A stretch of DNA of 43,794 nucleotides from Candidatus Saccharimonadota bacterium (lineage in GTDB: Bacteria > Patescibacteriota > Saccharimonadia > Saccharimonadales > Saccharimonadaceae). The first letter of the stretch is position 1. Every line of letters begins with the position of its first letter. The stretch covers positions 1 to 43,794 of the forward strand of contig JAFRKN010000004.1 in NCBI GenBank assembly GCA_017431725.1, read 5' to 3'. The position numbers and the translations under genes are program-made. Shown in pieces: positions 22,958 to 32,797 of this stretch. The notes under the pieces were generated by a model, which was not told where the DNA came from, made no database searches, and worked only from the letters and a program-made list of their open reading frames with translations.

Positions 22958-24563
22958 CCATTTCCATATTATTCGTTGGCTTCTCTTCCGGTATCTCGCA
23001 AATCAACGCCCCCATTGTAATTGCTGTCGCCGCAATCGAAGTTGCATTTTTAACTGCTTCTTTCGCCACTTTAGCCGGATCAATCACCCCCGCTTTTTCG
23101 AGATCAATTAATCCTTTCTCTGGCGTCATCACATTGATTCCATATCCACTCTTCAACGACTTCTCAACTTCATACAAAAGCGCCTGTGCATTTAAGCCCG
23201 CATTCTCCATAATATGAATAAACGGAGCCTTCAAAGCATTTTTCACAATCCTCGCCCCATCCTCATCATCCGACAATCGTGCCGCCAGATTCACCAAAGT
23301 TACGCCGCCACCAGCTACAATCCCTTCCGCTAGTGCCGCCTTTGTTGCCGCGACCGCATCATCTACCCTAAATTTTTTCTCATCAATCTCCGTTTCCGTT
23401 GCTCCACCAACCTTTATTACCGCAACTTTTCCGGATAATGCTGCTGCTCGTTTCCCAAACTCTTCTCTTTCATAATCCGATTTTGCCATCGCCGCCAAAG
23501 AATTAATCAATTCAATTCTTGCCTTTACTGCCTTCGCATCACCCGCCCCCTTAATAATCGTCGTCTCATCTTTCGTCGCAATCACTTTCGCCGCCGAGCC
23601 TAATACTTCTAAACCTACTTCCTCTAATTTCAAACCCTTATCCGCAGAAACTACCGTCGCATCCGTAAGAATTGCAATATCTTCCATAATTTCTTTACGT
23701 CTATCTCCAAATGCCGGTGCTTTCAATACTAATGAATTAAACACCCCTTTAAGTTTATTCAAAACGAGTAGCGATAACGCCTCTCCCTCAACTTCCTCTG
23801 CAATAATCACCAAATCTTTCTTTCCAGCTTGTGCACATTTTTCTAGTAATGCCAAGATATCACTCGCCGCTGCAATCTTACGGTCCGTAATCAGAACCAA
23901 CGGTTTTTCAAAAATCGCTTCTTGTCTATTAACATCAGTTACGAAAAACGGCGAAGAATAACCTTTATCATAACTAAACCCTTCTACAATCTCTTCTTCC
24001 ATTTCAAGCCCCTGTCCCGCTTCCACTGTTACTACTCCATCTTTTCCGATTTTCGAAATTACTTCCGCAATCAACTCGCCAATCTTTTCATCTCCCGCCG
24101 AAATTGTCGCGACTTCCGCCACTTTCTTCGAATCTCCTTCTATCTTCTCCGCAACTTTATCAATCTCCTTTACTATTTCCGCTCCTGCTTTTTCAATTCC
24201 CCGCCTCAGTTCCATCGGGTTCACCCCCGCCGCAATTAATTTATTCGCTTCATTCAAAATATTATAAGTAAGAACCGTCACCGTTGTCGTTCCATCTCCA
24301 GCTACCTTATTTAATTTCTGCGCCGCTGTTTTTACTAATTTCGCCCCCACCGCTTCGCCAAGCGATTCTTCCTTATTTGGCAATTCTACCGCTTCCGCTA
24401 CCGTCACCCCATCATGCGTTATTACCGGCGCTCCGTATTCCTTCTCAATTATCACATTCTTCCCCTTTGGTCCAAAAGTTACTTTCACTGCATCATATAA
24501 CTGCTTCGCGCCTTTCAGGACCTTTTCTCTTGCTTCTGCTTCATAATAAATCTTTTTTGCCAT
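22950..24563 (-). CDS. groEL: Chaperonin GroEL
   Basis: A 537-residue 60-kDa chaperonin. Conserved motifs: FGPKGKNVIIEKEYGAPVIT near the start, the ATP site KVAGDGTTTVTVLTY, AVKAPAFGDRRK-like sequence (ALKAPAFGDRRKEIMEDIAI), and EGIVAGGGVTLVNLA. It forms double rings of 14 subunits that fold proteins with GroES. The C-terminus ends NNMEMGY and lacks the usual Gly-Gly-Met tail. The ribosome site AAAGGAAA precedes the ATG, which lies 34 nt after groES, so the two form the usual operon. Transcription should come from the CIRCE-controlled groES promoter. The last codons are part of the long inverted repeat at 22786-22957. Confidence 0.98.
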   Translation of the reverse strand: MAKKIYYEAEAREKVLKGAKQLYDAVKVTFGPKGKNVIIEKEYGAPVITHDGVTVAEAVELPNKEESLGEAVGAKLVKTAAQKLNKVAGDGTTTVTVLTYNILNEANKLIAAGVNPMELRRGIEKAGAEIVKEIDKVAEKIEGDSKKVAEVATISAGDEKIGELIAEVISKIGKDGVVTVEAGQGLEMEEEIVEGFSYDKGYSSPFFVTDVNRQEAIFEKPLVLITDRKIAAASDILALLEKCAQAGKKDLVIIAEEVEGEALSLLVLNKLKGVFNSLVLKAPAFGDRRKEIMEDIAILTDATVVSADKGLKLEEVGLEVLGSAAKVIATKDETTIIKGAGDAKAVKARIELINSLAAMAKSDYEREEFGKRAAALSGKVAVIKVGGATETEIDEKKFRVDDAVAATKAALAEGIVAGGGVTLVNLAARLSDDEDGARIVKNALKAPFIHIMENAGLNAQALLYEVEKSLKSGYGINVMTPEKGLIDLEKAGVIDPAKVAKEAVKNATSIAATAITMGALICEIPEEKPTNNMEMGY

Positions 24564-24597
24564 AATTTCCTTTCGTTTATCTTTTCCCCACCTATTT

Positions 24598-24852
24598 TTA
24601 TAATGTTGCCAAAATATCTTCTTCTTTCAAAACAATATATTCCATATCCTCTACTTTTACCTCTGTAGTTGAATATTCCTTATAAACAATTTTATCCCCT
24701 TTTTTCACACTCGAAACCTCCGGTCCCACTGATTCAACTACTGCATATGCCGGTTTTTCCTTTGCCTCACCTAACAAAATTCCCGATTTTGTCTTTTCTA
24801 GTGGCTTTTCTACCTTTGCCACCACTCGATCTTTTAATGGTTTTAATGCCAT
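24598..24852 (-). CDS. groES: Co-chaperonin GroES
   Basis: An 84-residue lid protein of the GroEL chamber. It shows ALKPLKDRVVAKVEKPLEKT, the mobile loop TKSGILLGEAKEKP, and GDKIVYKEY near the end. The start was set at 24852 because AAAGGAGAT lies 9 nt upstream; the longer frame to 24879 would begin inside the promoter. It is the first gene of groES-groEL. Transcription starts near the -10 at 24878-24883, giving a short leader. The CIRCE element at 24893-24919 places it under HrcA repression with release on heat or protein damage. Confidence 0.97.
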   Translation of the reverse strand: MALKPLKDRVVAKVEKPLEKTKSGILLGEAKEKPAYAVVESVGPEVSSVKKGDKIVYKEYSTTEVKVEDMEYIVLKEEDILATL

Positions 24853-24877
24853 AGTTATTATCTCCTTTCCTACTCCC

Positions 24878-24883
24878 ATTATA
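24878..24883 (-). promoter_or_regulatory. Extended -10 box of groES-groEL
   Basis: TGTTATAAT on the minus strand, 25 nt before the groES ATG, with a ribosome site in between. Confidence 0.65.
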
Positions 24884-24892
24884 ACACAAAAA

Positions 24893-24919
24893 TTAGCACT
24901 GTAAACATACGAGTGCTAA
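24893..24919 (-). promoter_or_regulatory. CIRCE operator (HrcA site) of groES-groEL
   Basis: TTAGCACTG, nine bases, GAGTGCTAA: the CIRCE consensus with one mismatch, 9 nt upstream of the -10 box, in the position of the -35. It is the second CIRCE element of the window; the other precedes dnaJ. Confidence 0.92.
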
Positions 24920-24948
24920 TTATGCTTTTTTAAACCCCTAGCCTCTAA

Positions 24949-26148
24949 TTATTTTGCCAAATCGTCTAAAAGTTCTCCTGCTTTCTTTATCATATAAGCT
25001 GCTTCGTTAGTCGGAATAATATAAACTGGTTTAAAACCTTCTTCTGCGATATTTACATATCCCTTTGTTTTATCTAAAACTGCGTCATTTTTTATCTTAA
25101 AGCCCATGAATTCCAGTTTTCCAATTACCGAACTTCTTACCGGAATTGAACGCTCCCCGATCGTCGCTGTAAAGACAATTGCATCAAGTCCTCCCATTTT
25201 TGCCGCAAACTCACCAATCTTTCCCACTACTCCATCTACAAACATATTATAAGCCATCACAGCTTTCTCATTCCCCTCCTCAACTCCCGCAATAATTTCT
25301 CTCATATCATTAGATCCAGCTTCTGCTAACAAACCCGAATCCTTTATCATTATCTTTATCGCCTCTTCCGCTCCAAATTTTTCGCCTAGCAGTGCTCCAA
25401 TTGTTGGGTCGATCGAGCCCGCTCTCGTCGAAGACATTAACCCTTCTAGTGGGGTCTCGCCCATCGAAGTATAAACTGGTTCTCCATCAATAAATCCAGT
25501 TACCGAACAGCCCGAACCCAAATGGCAAATAATCATTTTCTTTTCCAAAATTCCTAATTCCTTTATCTTCCCCATTACATATCCATAAGAAGAACCATGT
25601 GCCCCATAACGTCCAAGATCAAATTCTTCTATAATTTCTTTTGGCAAAGCATATTCCACATCTCGCCGTGAATCTCGCGTCAAAGCTTCCGAATCCGACA
25701 AAGTTAGAACTGGAACTCCTGGGAAAGCGCTTTGGGCATTTTTTAACCCTCTAATCGCATTCGGAACGTGCAACGGATAAGTCAGTTTAGCCTTTTCAAG
25801 TTGCCTAAATGTTTCATCATCCGCAATATGATGTTTTGTAAAATATTTCCCCGCCGCTGGCGTTCTTACTAAAATTCCATCTAATGGATGTGCTTCATTA
25901 ATAAAACCTTCCTTCTCAAAAATTGTCTTCGCTTCTTTAAAAGCCTCATTCAATGAATCCCACTTTTTGTCCATTAATTCTTCTGAACCATCCGCTCGCG
26001 TAATTGTGCAAATGTATTTCTTTTTTCCATTTTCTTCTACTCCTTCAAAATAAAGCGAGCAGACTTCATCTTCGCCTTCATAAAGCGAAAACTTCTCACT
26101 CGACGAACCCGAATTTAAAACTAAAAAAATCTTTGTAATATTTGTCAT
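24949..26148 (-). CDS. ackA: Acetate kinase
   Basis: A 399-residue enzyme that interconverts acetyl phosphate + ADP and acetate + ATP. Family signatures: FLVLNSGSSSEKFSLYEG at the start, CHLGSGCSVTGFIDG, TPLEGLMSSTRAGSIDPTIG and VFTATIGERSIPVRSSV. Length is typical. The FTATIGERS motif differs slightly from the common FTAGIGENS. No phosphotransacetylase gene is nearby, so the source of acetyl phosphate is not visible; a fermentative cell could use it for substrate-level ATP. The ATG overlaps the stop of the TylF-like gene by 4 bp and has an AAAAGGAG ribosome site; a promoter -10 (26167-26172) lies inside that upstream gene. Confidence 0.95.
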   Translation of the reverse strand: MTNITKIFLVLNSGSSSEKFSLYEGEDEVCSLYFEGVEENGKKKYICTITRADGSEELMDKKWDSLNEAFKEAKTIFEKEGFINEAHPLDGILVRTPAAGKYFTKHHIADDETFRQLEKAKLTYPLHVPNAIRGLKNAQSAFPGVPVLTLSDSEALTRDSRRDVEYALPKEIIEEFDLGRYGAHGSSYGYVMGKIKELGILEKKMIICHLGSGCSVTGFIDGEPVYTSMGETPLEGLMSSTRAGSIDPTIGALLGEKFGAEEAIKIMIKDSGLLAEAGSNDMREIIAGVEEGNEKAVMAYNMFVDGVVGKIGEFAAKMGGLDAIVFTATIGERSIPVRSSVIGKLEFMGFKIKNDAVLDKTKGYVNIAEEGFKPVYIIPTNEAAYMIKKAGELLDDLAK

Positions 26149-26738
26149 ATAACTCCTTTTCCACTCATTATAACACAGCTCCCCCTCTTTTTTACCTTTA
26201 ACATTAAATTTCTATCTTTTAAAATTTCATCTACCGCCTTTTTTACGCCAGGCAAAGCTGGATTTATATAGTCATGCACAATCAAAATTCCTTCTTTTGC
26301 CAATCTTGGCAAAACTAATCTCAAACTATCTTTAATCGATTCATAAAAATCTCCGTCCAAAAATGCAAAAGCAATCTCATCCGGCAAATCCAAATCAGAA
26401 AGTTCCGAAAACCACCCTTTCTTAATTATTGGCACCGCTAAACCCGCTCTAAGAAACCTCTCCTTTACCTCCCTTTTCGAAACCTTCAATTCCCCTTCAC
26501 GAAAATCCTGTCCTAAAACTGACTCATCCTTTTCTCCCTTCATTGGCAAGCCTTCAAACGAGTCATAAATAAAAAGTCGTTTTCCCGTTCCTTTTAAAAT
26601 TTCCGCAAGTACCAACGAAGTATCCCCTTTATAACATCCCATCTCCACAAAATCTCCCTTTACTGCTAAAGCTTCTTGTGCGCACAAAATAATTTCCCGT
26701 ATTTCCATTTTCGTCACCTGGTCATTTCGAAAAACCAT
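26145..26738 (-). CDS. TylF/MycF-like class I methyltransferase
   Basis: A 197-residue SAM-dependent methyltransferase. The SAM-binding start is GDFVEMGCYKGDTSLVLAEI, followed by LFIYDSFEGLP, the metal-site motif AFAFLDGDFYESIKDSL and GILIVHDYINPALPGVKKAV. These are typical of the TylF (macrocin O-methyltransferase) family, which methylates sugar hydroxyls. In CPR and other bacteria such proteins often sit in sugar or surface-glycan contexts, so a glycan O-methyltransferase is plausible. The start is uncertain: the ATG at 26738 overlaps the uvrA stop, while the ATG at 26708 (MEIREII) has AGGTGA upstream. The gene is the middle of a uvrA-tylF-ackA string. Confidence 0.82.
   Translation of the reverse strand: MVFRNDQVTKMEIREIILCAQEALAVKGDFVEMGCYKGDTSLVLAEILKGTGKRLFIYDSFEGLPMKGEKDESVLGQDFREGELKVSKREVKERFLRAGLAVPIIKKGWFSELSDLDLPDEIAFAFLDGDFYESIKDSLRLVLPRLAKEGILIVHDYINPALPGVKKAVDEILKDRNLMLKVKKRGSCVIMSGKGVI
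26167..26172 (-). promoter_or_regulatory. Extended -10 box upstream of ackA
   Basis: TGTTATAAT on the minus strand inside the 3' end of the methyltransferase gene, 18 nt before the ackA ATG. It would allow ackA to be transcribed apart from uvrA. Confidence 0.5.
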
Positions 26739-29617
26739 TATAAAATTTTCCTCAAATACTCTCCGGTCGGCGTTTTTGCAGCTTTAGCTAATTGCTCTGG
26801 CGTCCCTTCTGCAACAACTTTTCCACCTTTCAAACCTCCTTCCGGGCCCATATCAATCACCCAATCTGCCGATTTTATCACGTGCAAATTATGTTCAATA
26901 ATAATCATCGAATTTCCCCCATCCACTAACCGGTTCAAAATTGTCAAAAGTCTCTTTACGTCATCAGTATGCAAACCAGTTGTTGGTTCATCCAAAATAT
27001 ATAAAGTTTTACCAGTGGATCGTCTCGAAAGCTCTGTCGCCAACTTTATCCTCTGCGCCTCTCCTCCCGAAAATGTCGTCGCCGGCTGGCCCAATCTAAT
27101 ATAACCCAAACCCACTTCTTGTATCGTTCTTAATTTCGGCGCAATCGACGGAATATTTTTGAAAAATTCTACTGCTTCATCAATCGTCATATCTAAAACT
27201 TGCGAGATGTCTTTACCCTTATATTTTATTTCCAAAGCCTCTTGATTGTATCGTTTGCCATGGCAAGCCGGACAAGTTACATAAACATCCGGCAAAAAAT
27301 GCATTTCAATCTTATTTACTCCATCGCCCTGGCAATGTTCGCACCTCCCCCCTTTCACATTAAACGAAAACCTTCCCGCCTTATAGCCCTTCACTTCCGC
27401 CTCTGGTTGCCCTGCAAATAATTCTCGAATCGCTGTAAAAACCCCCGTATAAGTCGCTGGGTTTGAACGCGGCGTTCTCCCAATTGGCGACTGATCAATT
27501 ACAATTACCTTATTTATTTTTTCAATCCCCTCAATTCTTTCATGTGTTCCTGAAACCGTCTGCGCTCGATGCAATCTCGCCAATAATTCATTAGCAAGAA
27601 TCGAATTTACTAAAGTCGATTTTCCCGATCCCGAAACTCCCGAAACTACCGTCATTAAACCTAATGGAAAACGCACATCAATATTTTTTAAATTATTTTC
27701 TCTCGCTCCCACTACTACTAATTCATGGCCTGTTTTCATTTTTCTTCGCTTCTTTGGCGTAGGAATTGTCAATTTTCCAGATAAATATTGTCCTGTAATC
27801 GAATTTGCATTCGCCGCTATTTCTTCCGGCGTCCCCGCCGCTACCAAAAGCCCTCCTTGATTTCCCGCACCTGGCCCAATATCAATAATATAATCCGACT
27901 CTCTCATCGTATCTTCATCGTGCTCAACCACCAATACAGTATTTTTCAAATCTCTCAAATGCTTCAATGTATTTATCAGTTTATTATTATCTCTCTGGTG
28001 TAGCCCAATCGACGGTTCATCCAACACATACAAAACCCCCTGCAAACCCGATCCAATTTGTGTCGCTAGTCTAATCCTCTGTGCCTCCCCTCCTGATAAT
28101 GTATTTGCCGCTCGCCCTAACTCCAAATATCCTAATCCCACATCTTGCATAAATTTCACTCTTTCCCGAATCTCTTTCAAAATTGGTTTTGCAATTAATT
28201 CCTCAGATTCTGTAAAGCCCAAATCTTGATTGAGAACTTCAAGTGTCGCATCTACATCCAAATTACACATATCCACAATATTTAAATCATGCACTGTTAC
28301 TGCAAGTACCGCCGGCTTTAACCTCGCCCCATGACATTCCTGACATTCTCTCACCCTCATAAATCTCTCGATGTCATGTTTTGTAAATTCCGAAACTTTC
28401 GGATCATTATAACGTCGTTCCAAAGTTGGTATCACGCCCTCATATATTGTTTCATAAACCGTCCCATCCGCAAATCTTCCTGATCCAGAAATTTTCATCT
28501 TATATTTTTCATTTCCAGTCCCATATAAAATAATTTGTTTAGCTTCTTCAGACAAATCTCCAATCGGCGTATAAACCGAAAAATCGTGTGCCTGGCCAAC
28601 TTGCATTAATCTTTTTAGCCACCAAGAATCCTGTCCTACTCGATTAAAGGGCCGAATTCCCCCTTCCGCAATCGTCAAATTGTTATTAAAAACTAGTCCT
28701 GGATCAATTTCCATCCTCGAACCTAACCCCATACAAACTGGACAAGCCCCCTCCGGTGCATTAAACGAAAATAAACGTGGTGTAAGCTCTGGGATCAATT
28801 CATCCGGGTGTTCCGGACAAGCATATCTTTGCGAATAAGTTAAAAGCTCCGTATTTTCGGCTGAAATTCGATTTTCCCCTACCGCCGTCGATGTATCTTT
28901 AATTTTTAATAATTGAATAATCCCCTGCCCCAATTCTAATGCTTGTTCAATCGAACCAGAAATTCGTGATTTTAAATCCGGATTCAAAACAAACCTATCT
29001 ACCACGATTTCAATATTATGCCTTTCATTTTTATTTAATTCCGGAAATTCATCCAAAGCATAAATAATTCCATCTACTCTTACCCTCGAAAAACCTTTCG
29101 CCGAATATTGTTCCGCAATATGCAAAAATTCACCTTTTTTTGAAGCCACAATTGGAGCAAGCAATATTAATTTCGACCCAAGTGGCAACTTCATCACCTC
29201 GTTCACAATATCTTCTACTGTTCTCCGAGAAACTTGCCTGTGGCAAACCGGACAATGTGGTATGCCCACTCTCGCAAACAAAAGCCGTAAATAGTCATAC
29301 ACTTCCGTCACCGTTGCCACTGTTGAACGTGGATTTCTAGAAGTCGATTTCTGATCGATCGAAATCGCCGGCGAAAGCCCCGTAATCGAATCTACATCTG
29401 GTTTGTCCATAATTCCTAGAAACATTCGCGCATAGGAAGATAATGATTCTACATATCGCCTTTGCCCTTCCGCATAAATCGTATCAAACGCAAGAGATGA
29501 TTTCCCCGACCCCGACAAACCCGTAATAATTACTAATTTATCGCGTGGAATATCAACATCTAAATCCTTTAGATTATTTTGCCTCGCCCCTCTTACTTTT
29601 ATATAATTCTCTTCCAT
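26738..29617 (-). CDS. uvrA: UvrABC excinuclease subunit A
   Basis: A 959-residue damage sensor of nucleotide excision repair. It has two ABC ATPase halves: [20 protein letters not shown] in the first and [19 protein letters not shown] in the second, each with its signature ([24 protein letters not shown]) and Walker B ([25 protein letters not shown]). The second zinc finger is complete (CEHCQGDG...CPACHGKR). The first reads CPEHPDE...CPVCMG, with His in place of one Cys. It scans DNA as a dimer with UvrB; uvrB and uvrC are not in the window. The start is set at 29617 ([11 protein letters not shown]), since the ATG 9 nt earlier lies only 2 nt from a TATAAT. Confidence 0.97.
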   Translation of the reverse strand: MEENYIKVRGARQNNLKDLDVDIPRDKLVIITGLSGSGKSSLAFDTIYAEGQRRYVESLSSYARMFLGIMDKPDVDSITGLSPAISIDQKSTSRNPRSTVATVTEVYDYLRLLFARVGIPHCPVCHRQVSRRTVEDIVNEVMKLPLGSKLILLAPIVASKKGEFLHIAEQYSAKGFSRVRVDGIIYALDEFPELNKNERHNIEIVVDRFVLNPDLKSRISGSIEQALELGQGIIQLLKIKDTSTAVGENRISAENTELLTYSQRYACPEHPDELIPELTPRLFSFNAPEGACPVCMGLGSRMEIDPGLVFNNNLTIAEGGIRPFNRVGQDSWWLKRLMQVGQAHDFSVYTPIGDLSEEAKQIILYGTGNEKYKMKISGSGRFADGTVYETIYEGVIPTLERRYNDPKVSEFTKHDIERFMRVRECQECHGARLKPAVLAVTVHDLNIVDMCNLDVDATLEVLNQDLGFTESEELIAKPILKEIRERVKFMQDVGLGYLELGRAANTLSGGEAQRIRLATQIGSGLQGVLYVLDEPSIGLHQRDNNKLINTLKHLRDLKNTVLVVEHDEDTMRESDYIIDIGPGAGNQGGLLVAAGTPEEIAANANSITGQYLSGKLTIPTPKKRRKMKTGHELVVVGARENNLKNIDVRFPLGLMTVVSGVSGSGKSTLVNSILANELLARLHRAQTVSGTHERIEGIEKINKVIVIDQSPIGRTPRSNPATYTGVFTAIRELFAGQPEAEVKGYKAGRFSFNVKGGRCEHCQGDGVNKIEMHFLPDVYVTCPACHGKRYNQEALEIKYKGKDISQVLDMTIDEAVEFFKNIPSIAPKLRTIQEVGLGYIRLGQPATTFSGGEAQRIKLATELSRRSTGKTLYILDEPTTGLHTDDVKRLLTILNRLVDGGNSMIIIEHNLHVIKSADWVIDMGPEGGLKGGKVVAEGTPEQLAKAAKTPTGEYLRKIL

Positions 29618-29696
29618 AAACGGCATATATTATATACCAAAACCCCTAGAAAGTCCATACACCATAGCATCGACAATATTTAAAATCTATTTAATA

Positions 29697-30761
29697 TTAT
29701 GGCAAAATCTTTTTACCACCAGGTATTTTTCTAATTAGCCAAGTTAATACTAAACAAATTGGTATTGTTAAAATAAACGCCAGTAATACATATTTTTTTG
29801 AAGTAGCACTTATACCGATACTTACAAACATATCAGTTAAATAAACTAACACAAAACTGTGTATTAAATAAAAAGCAAATGTATATTTAGATAAATACAA
29901 TACTAGTTTTTTCATTTTTTGTAAAATTTTATAGTTCGATATTTGCTTAATAAAAACAAAAATACCCATAGAATATAATATACAAGGTAAATTCTTATAA
30001 CCTTTGAATAAATCCACAATCATACCGTCATGTCGAGATAAATAATACGTTCCTAACATATGAACTGATAAACCACAAATTGCTAAGCCATATATCCAGT
30101 ATCGTTGTTTTTGTGTTAATTCTTTCTCATGCAATATATAACCAAGAATTGGATATATCAAAAAACCTCCAACCACATCAAGTGCAAACCCCCATACCAA
30201 CTTTTTTTCACAAAAAAACCCAATAACAGAAAGAATAAAAGGTATCAACACATTTATAAACAAGCCAGCGCCAGCCAAATAAATCATTATTCTATCTTTT
30301 TTCTTTTTTTCAATAGATGCGAATAAAGGAACTGATAAATAAATACATATCAATGGCAAAAAGAACCAAAATATCCCTACATATTGATGGCCGAAAAAGT
30401 CATTCCAAATACTAACAAAATCTAACGAGAACCGTTGCTCTCTTAAAACGCCATAGAAAAATAACCCAAAAAAACTCCAAAAAATAAATGGGATTAACAC
30501 TTTCGAAAAACGATGCTTAAAAAAAGTTTTTGTATCATATCTATCCTGGTAATCGAATAATGTCACTCCAGTAATCATAAAAAAAATAGGCACAGCAAAA
30601 TAAAATAACGACTCAACCACATTATTAAATAACCAGGCTCCGTCTTCTCGATATAACCAAAAAGCAGTATTCGAATGTAATATTACTACAGCCAATGCCG
30701 AAATGACACTCAAAACCGATACATAATAAAACTGCTTTTTCCCTCTTTCTCCACTTTCCAT
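29697..30761 (-). CDS. Membrane acyltransferase (acyltransferase 3 family)
   Basis: A 354-residue integral membrane protein with about ten hydrophobic helices. It begins with the family pattern YVSVLSVISALAVVILHSNT (histidine at about 25 in the conserved first helix), then YFAVPIFFMITGVTLFDYQD, KVLIPFIFWSFFGLFFYGVL and a final LIHSFVLVYLTDM. Such proteins transfer acetyl or succinyl groups from cytoplasmic acyl-CoA to sugars on the outer face of the membrane. Position beside glycosyltransferases and an exporter suggests O-acetylation of the surface polysaccharide. It is its own minus-strand unit, with a -10 box 8 nt before its ATG. The arginine of the usual R-x10-H pattern is not visible. Confidence 0.88.
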   Translation of the reverse strand: MESGERGKKQFYYVSVLSVISALAVVILHSNTAFWLYREDGAWLFNNVVESLFYFAVPIFFMITGVTLFDYQDRYDTKTFFKHRFSKVLIPFIFWSFFGLFFYGVLREQRFSLDFVSIWNDFFGHQYVGIFWFFLPLICIYLSVPLFASIEKKKKDRIMIYLAGAGLFINVLIPFILSVIGFFCEKKLVWGFALDVVGGFLIYPILGYILHEKELTQKQRYWIYGLAICGLSVHMLGTYYLSRHDGMIVDLFKGYKNLPCILYSMGIFVFIKQISNYKILQKMKKLVLYLSKYTFAFYLIHSFVLVYLTDMFVSIGISATSKKYVLLAFILTIPICLVLTWLIRKIPGGKKILP

Positions 30762-30769
30762 TAATTATC

Positions 30770-30775
30770 ATTATA
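30770..30775 (-). promoter_or_regulatory. Extended -10 box of the acyltransferase gene
   Basis: TGTTATAAT on the minus strand, 8 nt before the ATG at 30761; near-leaderless. Confidence 0.55.
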
Positions 30776-30814
30776 ACACAAGTAATCCAACCCATAAGCT
30801 AATCTATATCATGC

Positions 30815-30820
30815 TATAAT
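30815..30820 (+). promoter_or_regulatory. -10 box of the 30827 glycosyltransferase
   Basis: TATAAT in ATGCTATAATG, 6 nt before the ATG at 30827. The spacer GAGGAT could double as a ribosome site, but a transcript starting 7 nt after the box would lack it. Confidence 0.55.
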
Positions 30821-30826
30821 GAGGAT

Positions 30827-31780
30827 ATGAAAGAAAATCTTCCAGTCATAACCATAATAGTCCCAGTTCACAATACTAAAAAATATTTAAAAAGATGCAT
30901 CGAATCTATTCTCTCTCAAACATATCAAAACTTAGAAATTATTCTCATTGATGATGGATCAACTGATGGATCCGAACAATTAGTCGAAGCTTACGCAAAA
31001 TCCCATAAACAAATTAAAGCAATTCATCAAGAAAATCAGGGCCTTTCTAGTGCACGAAATAGCGGTCTCCAAGCAGCTAATGGCAAATATATTTCTTTTG
31101 TAGATTCCGATGATTGTGTTGAGCCAGACATGATTAATAGGTTATTTTGCACTTTAGTAGAATCACAAGCCGATATCACTGTTTGTTCTTTTAAAGAAAT
31201 CTACCCCAACGGCAAAATCACCCATTTTAATAAAAATTATTCTAAAACCACTTATGATACTGAATCCGCCTTAAAAGCTATGTTATTAGAACAGGGATTT
31301 ATAGTCTCTGCCACCATGAAACTATTTCCTGCTAAATTCTTTAAAGATATCAATTTCCCCACCGGCAAACTTCACGAAGACGTTGGCACTACTTACAAAT
31401 TAATCATGCAAGCCAACCTAATTTCATTTATTCCAGAAGAACTTTATATTTATCATCATCACAATGATTCTATCATTTCAAAATTCGATAATCGCAAACT
31501 AGATATTATCGAGCTCACTGATCAAATGTGCAACGATATCGACAAAAAATATCCTCATCTTAAAAATGTTACCAACGAACGTCGCATACGCGCCAGATTT
31601 TCCGTCCTTCGCCAAATTCCTCTAAAACATCAAGAAACTCCAAAAATCCTTTCCTACTTAAAAAACCACAAATCCTACATCATCAAAAACCCCGAAGCTA
31701 CCAAAATCGACAAGCTCGCTTTACGGCTTGCTCTAATTAGCCCTCGATTATTCCAATTATCTTACAAATTATTTAAATAA
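30827..31780 (+). CDS. GT2-family glycosyltransferase
   Basis: A 317-residue inverting glycosyltransferase of the GT-A fold. VITIIVPVHNTKKYLKRCIE starts the nucleotide-sugar domain; IILIDDGSTDGSEQL and YISFVDSDDCVEPDMI hold the metal-binding aspartates, followed by GLSSARNSGLQAANG and, near residue 185, the acceptor-side LHEDVGTTYKLI. It ends with a helical tail and no membrane anchor. The sugar and acceptor cannot be told from sequence. It is a monocistronic plus-strand gene flanked by minus-strand units; its 3' end overlaps galE tail to tail by 19 nt. Confidence 0.9.
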   Translation: MKENLPVITIIVPVHNTKKYLKRCIESILSQTYQNLEIILIDDGSTDGSEQLVEAYAKSHKQIKAIHQENQGLSSARNSGLQAANGKYISFVDSDDCVEPDMINRLFCTLVESQADITVCSFKEIYPNGKITHFNKNYSKTTYDTESALKAMLLEQGFIVSATMKLFPAKFFKDINFPTGKLHEDVGTTYKLIMQANLISFIPEELYIYHHHNDSIISKFDNRKLDIIELTDQMCNDIDKKYPHLKNVTNERRIRARFSVLRQIPLKHQETPKILSYLKNHKSYIIKNPEATKIDKLALRLALISPRLFQLSYKLFK

Positions 31781-32760
31781 TTAATCGTATCGCGCATTGC
31801 ATCTTCTACTGTCAACTCGGTTTTCCATCCTAATTCTTTCTCGGCTTTCGATGGGTCTGCAAACATTTCTGCCAAATCTCCCGCTCTTCGCCCTACGACC
31901 TTATAAGGCAACTTTTTACCACTTGCTTTTTCAAAAGCTTTTATCATCTCAAATACTGAAGTCCCCTTCCCAGTCCCAAGATTATAAATTAATACCCCTG
32001 GTTTCATCTTGTCTATCGCCGCTACATGTCCCCTGGCAAGATCAACCACATGAATAAAATCCCTCACCCCACTGCCATCCAGAGTTGGATAATCATCTCC
32101 ATATACACTTAATTCTTTAATTTCACCCCTAGATACCTTCATGATAATTGGCATTAAATTATTCGGTATATCATTCGGGTCTTCACCAATTAACCCAGAA
32201 GGATGATTCCCGACCGGATTGAAATATCTCAAAATTACTGCTTCAAATTTATTGTCAGATTCTACTACATCTTTCAGTATTTCTTCAATGATATGTTTTG
32301 TTTCACCATAAGGATTTGTAATTCCCATTCCAGTTGGCATTGTTTCATCAAGTTTTGGAATTGGTTGCTCGCCATAAACAGTCGCGGAAGACGAAAAAAT
32401 GATTTTATTCACATCGTATTTTTGCATGCATTTTAATAAATTTATTGTTCCTCCTACATTGTTCTCATAATATTTCAATGGCTTTTCCACCGACTCACCT
32501 ACCGCCTTCAAGCCCGCAAAATGCATCACTAAATCATATTGATTATTTTTAAATAATTCTTCTGTTTTCTCAAAATCAAGTAAATCTATCTTATGAAAAT
32601 TCGGCCTTTTTCCTGATATTTTTTCAATTTTATCTAAAACTGTTATCTTTGAATTGAATAGATTATCTAATATATCAATCTCATAATCTCGCCTAAGTAA
32701 CTCAATAACCGTATGTGAACCGATATATCCGGTCCCCCCTGTAACTAAAATCCTTTTCAT
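31762..32760 (-). CDS. galE: UDP-glucose 4-epimerase
   Basis: A 332-residue NAD-dependent short-chain dehydrogenase-like epimerase. The dinucleotide-binding motif is GGTGYIGSH (8-16), catalytic residues are S124 in FSSSATVYG and the Y151-x3-K155 pair in NPYGETKH, and the substrate-binding RYFNPVGNHPSGLIGEDP follows. Length and motifs match GalE closely. It converts UDP-glucose to UDP-galactose, which the UDP-galactopyranose mutase in the same locus can turn into UDP-galactofuranose. A -10 box 6 nt before the ATG implies a leaderless mRNA. It lies back to back with the exporter genes. Confidence 0.96.
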   Translation of the reverse strand: MKRILVTGGTGYIGSHTVIELLRRDYEIDILDNLFNSKITVLDKIEKISGKRPNFHKIDLLDFEKTEELFKNNQYDLVMHFAGLKAVGESVEKPLKYYENNVGGTINLLKCMQKYDVNKIIFSSSATVYGEQPIPKLDETMPTGMGITNPYGETKHIIEEILKDVVESDNKFEAVILRYFNPVGNHPSGLIGEDPNDIPNNLMPIIMKVSRGEIKELSVYGDDYPTLDGSGVRDFIHVVDLARGHVAAIDKMKPGVLIYNLGTGKGTSVFEMIKAFEKASGKKLPYKVVGRRAGDLAEMFADPSKAEKELGWKTELTVEDAMRDTINYLNNL

Positions 32761-32766
32761 GTGACA

Positions 32767-32772
32767 ATTATA
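32767..32772 (-). promoter_or_regulatory. -10 box of galE
   Basis: TATAAT on the minus strand, 6 nt before the ATG at 32760; leaderless type. It sits only 12 nt from the divergent -10 of the exporter operon. Confidence 0.6.
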
Positions 32773-32783
32773 TCATTTTATGG

Positions 32784-32789
32784 TAAAAT
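32784..32789 (+). promoter_or_regulatory. -10 box of the exporter-LicD operon
   Basis: TAAAAT, 8 nt before the ATG at 32798; divergent from the galE promoter, so both share one 37-bp gap. Confidence 0.5.
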
Positions 32790-32797
32790 AAAACAGT